Below, piece after piece: positions 20,179 through 29,700 of a stretch of 64,000 nt of DNA. The notes beneath the pieces were generated by a model. The model saw nothing but the letters and a program-made list of their open reading frames with translations. It was not told the origin of the DNA and searched no databases. Position 1 is the stretch's first letter, and each line of letters begins with the position of its first letter. The translations under genes and the position numbers were made by a program. The stretch comes from JAKPQE01 sp041397845 (lineage in GTDB: Bacteria; Pseudomonadota; Alphaproteobacteria; Rhizobiales; JAKPQE01). The stretch lies in NCBI GenBank assembly GCA_041397845.1, contig JAWKVW010000006.1, positions 135,050-199,049 on the forward strand, read 5' to 3'.

Positions 20179-20214
20179 CCGGTCGATTAATGCCCGCGAG
20201 GCCCGAAATGTCAA
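20179..20214 (-). promoter_or_regulatory. Predicted sigma-70 promoter of argD-argF-hslO
   Basis: On the minus strand there is a perfect -35 TTGACA (20214-20209), 17 bases, then ATTAAT (20191-20186, four of six matching TATAAT). Transcription would start near 20179. The terminator-like hairpin begins about three bases after that start, which is unusual. Confidence 0.6.
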
Positions 20215-20309
20215 CGGAAACCGCCGACTTTTGGCGGATGGGCATCATCGGGGCGATGTGGCCGGAATGATACGCCGGCGCGGATTAGCTGGGGAAAAGC
20301 CACCGAGGC

Positions 20310-20462
20310 GAGTCCGCAGTGGCCGCCGACTCTTGCCACGGAGTCACGCCATATTGTAGCGTTGCCTCAGTTAAACACGATATCTCGTGCGGCGGACCAA
20401 TCCCTTGTAGCGCGTGCCTGTTGTCATCGGCTTTTGGCCGAGCGGCGAGGGATTCCGGATTC
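20310..20462 (+). promoter_or_regulatory. Cluster of five GANTC (CcrM) sites upstream of gcrA
   Basis: GANTC occurs at 20310-20314, 20328-20332, 20341-20345, 20451-20455 and 20458-20462, all inside the 190 bases before the gcrA start. CcrM methylates this sequence in alphaproteobacteria, and GcrA acts at promoters carrying methylated GANTC. The cluster therefore suggests autoregulation or methylation-timed expression. An inverted repeat CACGA-N4-TCGTG is at 20376-20389. No clear sigma-70 boxes were found. Confidence 0.55.
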
Positions 20463-20496
20463 CGCCGAAAGGGTCGGAAAGGCGGAATGCATGTTG

Positions 20497-21006
20497 ATGA
20501 CATGGACCGACGAACGGGTCGAGCAGCTTAAAAAGCTGTGGTCTGAAGGCCTTAGCGCCAGCCGGATCGCAACCGAGCTTGGCGGCGTCACCCGCAATGC
20601 GGTGATCGGCAAGGTGCATCGGCTCGGCCTTTCCGGGCGGGTCAAGACGACCGGAACGCAGCAGCAGCGGCCGCGCCGGACCCAGAAGCCCGGCCAGCCG
20701 ACGCGGCCGGCGGCAGGTCCCGTGACCATCGGCGCGACGGCGCTGAAGGCGGAGCCGGCGCCGCGCCCCGAGCCAAAGGCGGAACCGGCGCCGGTCGAGG
20801 ATATGGTGGTGCCGATCTCGGAGCGGGCGACGATCCTGACGCTGACCGAGAGCACCTGCAAATGGCCGATCGGCGACCCCGGCAACAGCGATTTCCATTT
20901 CTGCGGCCGGCGCTCCGATCCGGGCATTCCCTATTGCCAGCATCATGCGCGGATCGCCTATCAGCCGGTCAGCGACCGGCGGCGGGACAAGCGCGCCGCT
21001 TCCTGA
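20497..21006 (+). CDS. gcrA: Cell cycle regulator GcrA
   Basis: A 169-residue GcrA, the alphaproteobacterial cofactor that binds sigma-70 RNA polymerase and promoters with methylated GANTC to drive S-phase genes. The N-terminal DNA-binding domain is textbook: MTWTDERVEQLKKLWSEGLS, ASRIATELGGVTRNAVIGKV and HRLGLSGR. A Pro/Ala/Glu-rich linker follows, then a C-terminal sigma-binding domain with CKWPIGDP, FCGRRSDP and YCQHHARIAYQP. An alternative ATG at 20491 (MLMTWT) is closer to the AAGGCGGA site; I chose 20497 by family convention. Divergent from argD. Confidence 0.96.
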   Translation: MTWTDERVEQLKKLWSEGLSASRIATELGGVTRNAVIGKVHRLGLSGRVKTTGTQQQRPRRTQKPGQPTRPAAGPVTIGATALKAEPAPRPEPKAEPAPVEDMVVPISERATILTLTESTCKWPIGDPGNSDFHFCGRRSDPGIPYCQHHARIAYQPVSDRRRDKRAAS

Positions 21007-21031
21007 TCACGGCAAACAACTTCTCATCGAG

Positions 21032-21065
21032 CCGCCGGGGCGTTCCGCTTCGGCGGTTTTCTTTT
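21032..21065 (+). terminator. Intrinsic terminator of gcrA
   Basis: CCGCCG (21032-21037) pairs with CGGCGG (21051-21056), followed by TTTTCTTTT. It lies 26 bases after the gcrA stop. Confidence 0.7.
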
Positions 21066-21088
21066 GCCTGGAGCGCTTCCGCTTTTCG

Positions 21089-21173
21089 TTGAATCGCTTC
21101 AGCGCTCCAACTCGTTGTTTCTTGCGCATTTCCGGACGGAAAACCGGGCCCCTCTTTTCCTCGAAATGCCCTG
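21089..21173. repeat. Dispersed intergenic palindromic repeat, copy 1
   Basis: About 85 bases that recur at 47995-48076. The shared core contains CATTTCCGGACGGAAAACC and ends in a GAAATG segment, giving nested arms: GGAAAA/TTTTCC inside and ATTTC/GAAAT outside. A further 8-bp stem GGAGCGCT/AGCGCTCC (21070-21108) overlaps its left end. From memory, similar elements are scattered through rhizobial genomes. It sits between convergent gcrA and the MATE gene. Confidence 0.65.
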
Positions 21174-21222
21174 ATGGCGGCCGGCGGCACCGGTCCGCTT
21201 GGCTTCACCGCTCGGCGCTGCC

Positions 21223-22614
21223 TCAATGGCGGATGCGGCGCGGCGGGCGCTTCGAGACGGCGTTGAAGCGCGGGAAGAGCAGCGTCAGGGAGGCAAGGAT
21301 ACCGACGAGAATGCCGCCGATGAGGCCGACCGGCCCGAAGCCAAGGCCGAAGGCAAGAACATAGGCGGTCGGCAGCATGGCGAGCCAGAAGGCGCTTGCC
21401 TGCAGGCCGAGCGGCACCCAGACGTCGCCGGCACCGCGCAGGGCCCCCATGGTGACGACCATCATCGCATCGAAAACGAGGATGACGCCGGCGACGCGGA
21501 CGGTCTCGCCGGCATAGCCGAGCACGGTCTCGTCGGCGACGAAGAGGCCGGCGATCTCCCGCGGCAGGGCAATATAGGCGGCAGCAAAGGGCAACGCGAT
21601 GGCGGCACCGAGACCGACGCCGATCCAGCCGGCAATGCGGACCGCCGGGGCGTCGCCACGGCCGACGGCGCGGCCGACGCGGATCGACGTCGCGCCGGAC
21701 ATGCCGACGGCATTCATGAAGATGAGGGTGACGAGCAGCATGGTGAGCTGATGGGCGGCGAGCGCCTTTTCGCCGAGGTGGCCGGCGATCAGCACTACTG
21801 TCGCGAAGGCGGCGCTCTCGATACCCTGGGCAAGACCGATCGGCAGGCCGAGGCGGCGCATGGCCCGGCCGTTCGGCCCGCCGAGCGTCAGGAAAGACCT
21901 TGCCCAGACAGCGAGCGGGGCGCGGGCGCCGAACTCGTCGTCGCGACCAGCAGCAACAAAGGCAAAGACGACGACCGCAGCAAAAGCAAGCCAGCGCAGG
22001 GCGGCGCTGGTTGCCACGGCGCCAACGGCGCCCATCGGCTCGACGAAGCCGCCCCAGCCGAGAGCGAAGATGCCGTTCAGCGGCACATTGAGGACATTGG
22101 CGACCAGCATCACCATCATGCCGACCCGCTGGCGACCGGTCGCCTCGAGGAAGAGGTTGGTCGTCACATAGAGCAGCATGCCGGGCACGCTCATGGCGAA
22201 GACGCGGGTAACGCGGGCGGCGCCGGCGGCGATTTCCGGGTCCTGGCCGGTCACGAGGAAGAAGGGCCCGGCGAGCAGCGAGAGCGCGTATATCGCGGCA
22301 CCAAGAACGACGGCATGGGCAAGGCCGGTGCGCCAGATATCGCCGCAGCGGGCATGCTCCCCGGCGCCGAAGGCCTGCGAGGCAAGAACGACGGTCGACG
22401 TAAGGAGGCCGATGGCGATCAGCATCAGCGAGAGCTGCGGGGCAAGGCCGAGGCCGAGATAGGCGAGCTCGCGGGCGCCCGACCAGCCGGTCATCATCGT
22501 GTCGACCGTGAACATGATGAGGATGGCAGAGCGGGCGACGACAATCGGCAGGGCAAAGCCGAAGGTGCGCTTTACCTGCAGCGACAGCGGGGCGGAGGCG
22601 GGCAGGTCTTCCAT
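21223..22614 (-). CDS. MATE family efflux transporter
   Basis: A 463-residue inner-membrane antiporter of the MATE family (DinF/NorM type), which exports drugs or metabolites using sodium or proton gradients. About twelve hydrophobic helices run the full length in two six-helix halves; the first holds FALPIVVARSAILIMFTVDTM and the second MLLVTLIFMNAVGMSGATSIR, a typical MATE repeat. The specific substrate cannot be told from sequence. It is a single gene convergent with gcrA, ending in basic PPRRIRH. Confidence 0.9.
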   Translation of the reverse strand: MEDLPASAPLSLQVKRTFGFALPIVVARSAILIMFTVDTMMTGWSGARELAYLGLGLAPQLSLMLIAIGLLTSTVVLASQAFGAGEHARCGDIWRTGLAHAVVLGAAIYALSLLAGPFFLVTGQDPEIAAGAARVTRVFAMSVPGMLLYVTTNLFLEATGRQRVGMMVMLVANVLNVPLNGIFALGWGGFVEPMGAVGAVATSAALRWLAFAAVVVFAFVAAGRDDEFGARAPLAVWARSFLTLGGPNGRAMRRLGLPIGLAQGIESAAFATVVLIAGHLGEKALAAHQLTMLLVTLIFMNAVGMSGATSIRVGRAVGRGDAPAVRIAGWIGVGLGAAIALPFAAAYIALPREIAGLFVADETVLGYAGETVRVAGVILVFDAMMVVTMGALRGAGDVWVPLGLQASAFWLAMLPTAYVLAFGLGFGPVGLIGGILVGILASLTLLFPRFNAVSKRPPRRIRH

Positions 22615-22726
22615 CTGGCTCCCGGGCAGCTCACGGACCGGCCGGTCCTTGCGGTTGCCGCTGGGTATCAGGAAACGGGGCCGGGCAAAAGCGCCGCGTC
22701 ACCGTTTCGCCGGTTCCCGGCCTTGC

Positions 22727-23851
22727 TCAGGCCGGCGCGAGGCGGCGGCGCCCGGCGAGGCGGGCGAGACGGCGGGTCCAGCGCAGCAGCAGGGAAATGG
22801 CGGCAAAAGCCCAGAGGGCGGCGGCCGCGAGCCAGGAGACGAGCGTCGTCAGCAGCGCGCCGATGGTCAGCGTCGCATCGGCAAGGAGCACCAGCGCGCC
22901 CCGGGTCGCCCTGCCGAAGCGCCGGGAAACGCGGGCGAAGCGGCTGACCTCGGCGGCGCTGCCGGCGCGGGCAAGGACATCGGTGACGCCGCGATAGCCG
23001 GTGTTGCGGCCAATCGTTCCGACATCGCCGGCAAGCCGGCGGATCGCGGCGGCCGGCGCCGGGCGGAGGACGGAGCGGGCGGCGCCCTTTGCCGCCGTGG
23101 CATCGAAGCGGGCGAGCGACACGCCGACGCCGCGCAGGGCGGCGGTGTCGACAGCCTCGCGGCCGAGCCGGGCGACCTGGCGGGCAAGCGGGCGCGACAG
23201 ACGGCCGGCGCGGCTTGCCGCCTTGAGGGCGCTGACGCCGGTCTTGACCGGCAGGGCCGAGCCGACGCTGACGACGGTTGCGGCGGTGAGGCCGGCGCCG
23301 ATCGCGGCAAGTGCGACCGTCGTTGTATCGACCGGCACACCGGCGAGGTGATGGCCGGCCTCGCGGAAGAGATCGCGGAAATCGCCAAAGCCGGAAAGGT
23401 CGGCGGCCAACGAGCCGGCAAGGGCGGCCTCATTGCCGGCGCCGCCACTGACGAAACCCTGCCAGGCATCGCCGAAGGCGCGCTCCTTTTCGGCCGCCTT
23501 CGCCGCCGCGATGCGGGCCGGGGCTCCGTCGGCAAGGGTCACGCCCCGGCTGGCGGCAAGTTCGGCGATGCTTTTCGCAAGGTCTGCGTCACCGGCCGCC
23601 AGCGCCTTGTCGAGGGCGGCGGCATAGTCGGCGGGCGGCACCTTTGCGAGCCGGTAGTCGGCGACCGCGACGGGATCGTCGCCGGTGTCGAGAAGCCGTG
23701 CGGCATCGAGGGCGCGCGGCAGAAGCGGAACGGCGGCCGCGGCAAGGCCGCCGACCAGCGACAGGGTGACGAGCGCGCCAAGGATGCGGCGCAGGCGCGA
23801 CGGGCGCCGCGCCGCCATCACTTTCGCCTGATCGTGATGCCGCTCGCTCAT
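22727..23851 (-). CDS. Membrane protein of unknown function
   Basis: I do not recognise a named family in this 374-residue, Ala/Arg-rich protein. It has one hydrophobic helix near residues 25-46 (ILGALVTLSLVGGLAAAAVPLL), a weaker glycine/alanine-rich one near 175-200, and a hydrophobic C-terminal hairpin near 315-360 (LVLLADATLTIGALLTTLVS). The region between 60 and 150 is soluble-like and helical. The start MSERHHDQAK is the only good ATG. Its neighbours are MATE and pckG on the same strand; a strong pckG terminator separates it from pckG, so it needs its own promoter. Its function is unknown. Confidence 0.7.
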   Translation of the reverse strand: MSERHHDQAKVMAARRPSRLRRILGALVTLSLVGGLAAAAVPLLPRALDAARLLDTGDDPVAVADYRLAKVPPADYAAALDKALAAGDADLAKSIAELAASRGVTLADGAPARIAAAKAAEKERAFGDAWQGFVSGGAGNEAALAGSLAADLSGFGDFRDLFREAGHHLAGVPVDTTTVALAAIGAGLTAATVVSVGSALPVKTGVSALKAASRAGRLSRPLARQVARLGREAVDTAALRGVGVSLARFDATAAKGAARSVLRPAPAAAIRRLAGDVGTIGRNTGYRGVTDVLARAGSAAEVSRFARVSRRFGRATRGALVLLADATLTIGALLTTLVSWLAAAALWAFAAISLLLRWTRRLARLAGRRRLAPA

Positions 23852-23928
23852 GGGCCTTCATGTAGGCATCAAGCAGGGCAACAGAAAGGCATGACGTCGA
23901 TTGCGGCCCCGGCGGAGGCTTTCAAGAG

Positions 23929-23956
23929 AAAAGGCCGGCGTTGCGGCCGGCCTTTT
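23929..23956 (-). terminator. Intrinsic terminator of pckG
   Basis: A perfect 11-bp stem, AAAAGGCCGGC (23929-23939) with GCCGGCCTTTT (23946-23956), has a six-base loop. On the minus strand the second arm itself ends in TTTTCTC. It lies 29 bases past the pckG stop. Confidence 0.85.
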
Positions 23957-23984
23957 CCAGTGTCGTTCTCTCGGAGGCGCCACG

Positions 23985-25812
23985 TCAGGCGGCAGAGCTC
24001 CAGACGTCCGGCGCCGCCTCGGCGCGGTCGGCCAGGGCCTTGCGCTGTGCTTCCATCTCGCCCGGCAGGGCCTCGCCGAACTGGCCGAAGTAATCCTTCA
24101 GGGCCTCGGCTTCGCGGGTCGCGCCGGCGCGGGCGATATCGGTGATGCCATGATACTTGTCGCGGCCGAACTCGAGACCGCTCCAGCTGATGTCCTGATA
24201 GCCGGGCATCAGGCCGAAGGGGCTCTCGACGGCATCGGCGCTGCCCTTGACGCGATCGACGATCCACTTGAGGACGCGCATGTTCTGGCCGAAGCCCGGC
24301 CAGATGAACTTGCCGTTGTCGTCCTTGCGGAACCAGTTCACGCGGAAGATCTTCGGCAGCTTGATGTCGTCGCGGCCGGCGAAGCTCAGCCAGTGACCCC
24401 AATAGTCGGCCATGTTGTAGCCGATGAAGGGCAGCATGGCGAAGGGATCGCGGCGGATCGCTTCCTGGCCGATGGCGGCGGCGGTCGCCTCGGAGCCCAT
24501 GGAGGCGGCAAGGAAGACGCCGTGCTTCCAGTCAAAGCTCTCGAACACCAGCGGGAAGGTGCTGGACAGGCGGCCACCGAACAGGAAGGCGCTGATCGGC
24601 ACGCCCTCGGGGTCTTCCCAGGCCGGATCGATGGTCGGGCACTGGCTGGCCGGGGCGGTGAAGCGGCTGTTCGGATGGGCGGCCGGGACGCCGGAGGCCG
24701 GCGTCCACTCATTGCCCTTCCAGTCGATGGCGTGGGCCGGAGCGTCGCCGTCCATGCCCTCCCACCAGACGTCGCCATCATCGGTCAGGGCGACGTTGGT
24801 GAAGATGCAGTTGGCCCTGAGCGTGTCCATGGCCATCGGGTTGGACTTGTAGTTGGTGCCCGGCGCAACGCCGAAAGCCGTATTCCGGGTTGATGGCGCG
24901 CAGCGTGCCGTCCGGACGCGGCTTGATCCAGGCGATGTCGTCGCCGATCGTCGTCGCCTTCCAGCCTTCCATGCCTTCCGGCGGCAGCACCATGGCAAGG
25001 TTGGTCTTGCCGCAAGCGCTCGGGAAGGCGCCGGCGACATAGGTGCGCTCGCCCTCGGGCGAGGTGAGGCCGAGGATCAGCATGTGCTCGGCGAGCCAGC
25101 CCTCGTCGCGGGCCATGCGCGAGGCGATGCGCAGCGCCAGACACTTCTTGCCGAGCAGGGCGTTGCCGCCATAGCCCGAGCCGTAGGACCAGATCTCGCG
25201 GGTCTCGGGGAAGTGGACGATGTACTTGTTCTCGATGTCCGGCTCGCAGGGCCAGGGAACATCGGTCGCGCCGGCGGCGAGCGGCGCGCCGACCGAATGC
25301 ACGGTCGGGATGAAGAAGCCATCCTCGCCGATCGCGTCGAGCACGGCGGTGCCGACGCGGGTCATGATGTGCATGTTGACCACGACATACGGGCTGTCGG
25401 TGATCTCGATGGCGTTATAGGCGATCGGCGAGCCGATCGGGCCCATGCTGAAGGGGATGACGTACATCGTCCGGCCCTTCATGCAGCCGGCGAAGGCCTT
25501 GTCGAGAATGCCGCGCATCTCGTCCGGCGCCATCCAGTTGTTGGTCGGACCGGCGTCCTCCTTCCTGTCGGAGCAGATGAAGGTGCGGTTCTCGACGCGG
25601 GCGACGTCGCTCGGATGGGAGCGGCAGAGATAGCTGTTCGGACGCTTCTCCGGATTGAGGCGAATGAAGGTACCGGAGTCGACCATCTCCTGGCACAAGC
25701 GGTCGTATTCCTCCTTGGAGCCATCACACCACACGACCGCGTCCGGCGTCGTCAGCGCCGCGACACGATCGACGAAGTCGATCAGCTTCTGGTTTTTGGT
25801 CGGAGCAGTCAT
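23985..25812 (-). pseudogene. pckG: Phosphoenolpyruvate carboxykinase (GTP), one frameshift as read
   Basis: This is the GTP-dependent PEPCK, which makes phosphoenolpyruvate from oxaloacetate for gluconeogenesis (about 608 residues). Family marks are RSHPSDVARVENRTFICS, TNNWM, IPFSMGPIGSPIAYNAIEIT and the P-loop AFPSACGKTNLAMV near residue 265. The frame breaks at 24871-24878, inside the invariant NPEYGFFGVAPGT: INPEYGF reads in one frame and GVAPGTNYKSNP in another, consistent with loss of two bases (or gain of one). Both halves are otherwise intact, so a sequence error is likely. Start MTAPTKNQK has GAGGA upstream. Most rhizobia carry the unrelated ATP-type PckA. Confidence 0.92.
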
Positions 25813-26339
25813 GGGGAGTTCCTCGTGCGGTCGATTATTGGAGACGGTTACCAGCAACAATCTTCTTCATTTGGCTGCGGGCAACCTCGACAAAGGTCGG
25901 AAAACCGACAGGTCCCAGGGAATTGAAAGAGCAGGTTACAGGTTTTTTCGCACCGCAAGCAAGCAAAACCAACCGGTCAAATCGCCTTTCCAATCCGGCA
26001 ACCCCATGAAAATGCGAGCGTTTATCGAAGGCGGCAGCGCGGCCGGCAGCCGACTAAATTGTCGCGGCGGCAAAACGGCGCCAACCGTCCGGACCGGAAA
26101 ATGTCAGGGGCGCATGTCGCGACGCAAACCGTCGCAGGCGTCATCAGTGCGCCCGCGGCCGGCCGGCGAGAGGGACAGGCAAGAGGGCGGGCCGCTTTCC
26201 TCACGATGTCCGGCCGACCTCGACGACGGCAGCAGACATGGCAACGGCCCGGCAGACACCGGCCGCCGGGCCGCAGACAATCTCTCGTATCCGGAAACAT
26301 CCAGCCGCCGGCAGGTGACCGGTGGCAGCGCCTTTCCGC
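25813..26339. promoter_or_regulatory. pckG upstream region without a gene
   Basis: These 527 bases hold no believable gene; an open frame at 25655-26362 (+) has no family resemblance and overlaps pckG. The 190 bases next to pckG are distinctly AT-richer than the surroundings. A possible minus-strand promoter is TTGCTT (25962-25957), 16 bases, TGTAAC (25940-25935), giving a leader of roughly 115 bases. A short GTCGG-AAAA-CCGAC hairpin is near 25895-25910. Confidence 0.35.
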
Positions 26340-26691
26340 CTATTTGCCGAATTTGGCGATGAAGTCGTTGTATTCCGCCGCCCAGGGGCCGCGCGGGTCG
26401 CAGACCTTGTCCCAGTTCTGCGCCTCGAGCGAGGCTTCGGTCTCGATGTAGAGCTGGTCGGCAGCGTCATCGGAGAGATGCATCTTTGGCGATGGCCTCG
26501 TCCATGGCGGTGCCGATGGCGTCGGCCTGCTCGTCGGTCATCTCGAAATTGCAGGCATCAGCAGAGATGGCAACCTTGTAGAGGGAAACGAGGGTGTCGC
26601 GATCATCGGCACGGGCGGTGCCGGGGATGGCGAGCGCGACGATAGCGCCGACGGCGAACGCCGCGGCGGCGAACATGCGACCGGTGCACAT
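26340..26691 (-). pseudogene. Small periplasmic protein of unknown function, one frameshift as read
   Basis: I do not recognise a named family. The N-terminal piece begins MCTGRMFAAAAFAVGAIVAL with a signal peptide ending AIPGTARA|DD, followed by ACNFEMTDEQADAIGTAMDE. The C-terminal piece, in another frame, reads HLSDDAADQLYIETEASLEA and ends WAAEYNDFIAKFGK. Joined at about 26478-26486 they make a coherent secreted protein of about 117 residues with two cysteines that could pair. The start at 26691 has AGGAG ten bases upstream. The frame break resembles those in argD and pckG. It sits alone upstream of pckG on the same strand. Confidence 0.6.
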
Positions 26692-26794
26692 GCGCTGGAG
26701 TCTCCTGAGGAGCCGCCCTCTTGGCGGCAGCGATCGATATATGTCAAACGCCGGATTTCGGCGAGCGAAATAATGGGCGTCGGCCGGTTGCCGG

Positions 26795-29700
26795 TCAGCG
26801 GCCAAGAAGGCCCTGCAACAGGTCGATCGCGTCCTCGTTGATCGGCACGTCGGGGACCGGCGCGCTGCGCGAGGGCTTTGCAGTGTTGGCGGCCGGCGCA
26901 GTCGCCTTCTTCTTCTGCAGGCTCTTTTGCAGGTTGTTGCCGAGCGCCCTGGCGGCGGCATCGAGCGCCTTCTTCTCGTCGATCTTGCCGTTTTCGCGGA
27001 CAAGGCCCTCCAGGTCGAGGCCGGTGCCGCCGGAGGTCTTGTCGATGAGGGTGCGGACCGCTTCCTCGGTCTTCTGGCCGGCGAACAGGCCGCCGCCGAG
27101 ATCGCGAAGCTGCTTGAAGGCGGCTTCGGGGTTTTCCAGAATGCCGGCAATATCGGGATAGAAGCGCGGATTGCTCCAGGGCCCCTCGATGACGACGGGC
27201 ACCTTCATGCCCTGCAGGTCCTCGCGGCCGCCCTGCCCCTTCAGCGAGGTGACCAGCATCGGCTCGACGCGATAGGACAGGGTCTGGGCCGGCAGGTCGA
27301 CGGTGCCGGCGCCGGTCAGGCGGACGAGCGGGCCGATGAGGCGCAAATCGTCGTTGCGGGCGATGCCCTTGGCGATGACGTAGTTCGCGGTCAGGCTGGC
27401 GAAGTCGGTCTTTTCGGTCTTGTTCTCCTGCCAGCCGAGCAGCACCTCGGTGGTGACGCCGCGGATGAGCCTTGCGATATTGATGCCGCGCACGGCGCCG
27501 TCGTTGAAGGCGAAGGCCGCCTTGCCGGCAAGGCCGGAGACGAGGGCGCGCTGGCTGGCGCCGGCCGTCGTCACGTCGAAGGAGATGGCGCCCGTACCCT
27601 CGATGCGCTCGAAGCCGGCGGCATCGCGCAGGAACGGGTAGGCATCGAGGCCGGTCAGGTCGAAGACGGCGGCAACGTTCGGCCGCTCGCGGGTGCCGTC
27701 GAGTTCGAGGCGGCCGGTGCCCGAGCCCTTGTAGAGCGACAGGCGGGCGAGATTGGCCTTGAGAATGCCGCCGGCAAGGTTCACCTCGAGTGCGCTCTTG
27801 CCGATGGTCATCTTGCCGACGAGGATCTTGTCGGCCGAAAGCCGCAGGTCCGCGTCGACGGCACGAAGGCCGGAGAAATCGATCGGGGCGTTGCTCCAGG
27901 CGCCGCCCTTTGCCGGGGCGGGCTGGGCGGCTGCCTTGGCGCCACCTGCCCCACCAGCGCCTCCGCCCGTCGACTTGCCGCCGGACTTGCCGGCACTGCC
28001 GCCGAGCTCGGCGCCGAGATAGGGGTTCACGTCGAGGGTCGCGAGGGCAAGGCTGCCGGAGACGCGCGGCTTGCCGGAGAACGCCACCTTCACGTCGCCC
28101 TTGCCGCTCGAGCCGTCGAGGGCGATTGCGGCGTCGGAAAATGCGACGGCGGCCGGGCTTGCTTCCAGCACGCCCTCGACCGAGAAAGCACCAAGACCGG
28201 CGCCGGCCTCGATCGGCTGGCCGACCCAGGCGAGAAGGTCGCGCAGGGAACCGGTCTTCAGGCGGACGCGGCCGGAAAGGGCGGTCTTGTCGCCGGCCGC
28301 GACATTGCCGGAAAAGCCGGCCGCGACCCGCTTCGAGGTGACATCGAGGGCGACGTCGGTCCGGCCCTTGTCGATGAAGGAGCGCGGCGACAGCGTGGCG
28401 GCGACATCGAAGCGCTCGCCGCGCCAGGTCAGTGCGCCGGTCGCCTTCACCGGGGCGGCAAGCGAGACGAAATCGGCGCGCACGGAGATGTTTTCGACAA
28501 CGTCGGCGGCCGGGTCGCCGCCAACCGCATCCTTCAGGCCAAGGCCGGCGACGCGGCCGCCATCAAGGCCGAGGGTTCCCTTGCCGTCGAGGGTTTCGGC
28601 GAGGGCGGCGCGGGTCGCGCCGCGCGCGGCAAAGCTCATCGTCAGGCTGGCATTGCCGCTTGCCGGCAGCGGCCGGGCGGCAAGGCGGCCGATTTCCTCC
28701 AGGTCAAGCCCGGCAAGGGCGACATCGCCGGAAAAGGCCGGAACCCTGGCCCGGGCATCGGCGACGAGGTGACCGCGAAGGCTGCCGCCAAGAGCTGCCG
28801 CCTCGAACAGCGAGGCCGACAGGCGACGGTCGATGAGCTCAACGCCGAGGCCGACATTGCGGGCCTCGCTGCCGGCGACCACCAGTTCGCCGACATCGAG
28901 CTCGACGGCGGCATCGACCGCGTCGAGGCCGGACAGGTCGATCGGCGCATCGCTGCCACCGGCACTCTTCGCCGAACCCGCGCTCTTTTTCGTCGTCGCG
29001 GCTGGTGCGCCTCCGGCGGCGGGTTTCGACGCGGTCCCGCCGAGGCTTTGCAGCCTGTCGAGGTCGAGCCGGTCGACGACGAGCCGGGCGTCGATGCGTG
29101 GCTTGCCGCCAAAGAGGTTGAGGCTGGCGTCGCCGGTCAGCGTCGAGCCGGCGATGGCCGCCTTGAAGCCTTCGGCGGCGACCGCCTTCGATCCGGCAAA
29201 GAGACGGGTCTCGAGGCTTGCAGCACCGAGGCCGCGCGGCGCATCAGCAATGCCGAGCCAGTCGAACACGGCATCGAGCGAGGCGGCGGTGAAAGAAACA
29301 TCGCCCTCGAAGGCGGTCGGCGCGGTCGGTGCGACCTTGCCCCTGGCGTCGAGCTTCAGCGGCTCGGCGGCAAGCGACAGGCTGGCCGGCGCGGCGCCAC
29401 CGGACAGGAGCACGGCCGGGCCTTCGATGGTGGCGCCAAGCTTTGCGGCCACGCCCTTGTAGGTCACCGAACCGGTCAGCTCGGCGGTCCCCGACGGCGA
29501 GGGCATGCGGGCATCGAGGTCGATTTTCTCGAGGCGCTCCTCGCGGCCGGTGCGGGCGTCGCGATAGACGAGGGTGCCGTTCTCGATGGCGGCGCGGCCG
29601 AGCCAGAGCGCGGATGGATCAAAGCCGCCGCCGGCTGCCGGCGCCTCTGCGCCGGGAGCAGACAGGGCCCGGCGTCGCTGCCTCAGCGGGAGCCGGGGCA

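Noticed and set aside
20365..20390. CtrA box upstream of gcrA
   Set aside because: Only one TTAA half-site (20371) is present; the second half at the required distance is missing.
25655..26362. A 235-codon + strand frame over the pckG upstream region
   Set aside because: Half overlaps pckG and the rest has no codon pattern, motif or ribosome site.
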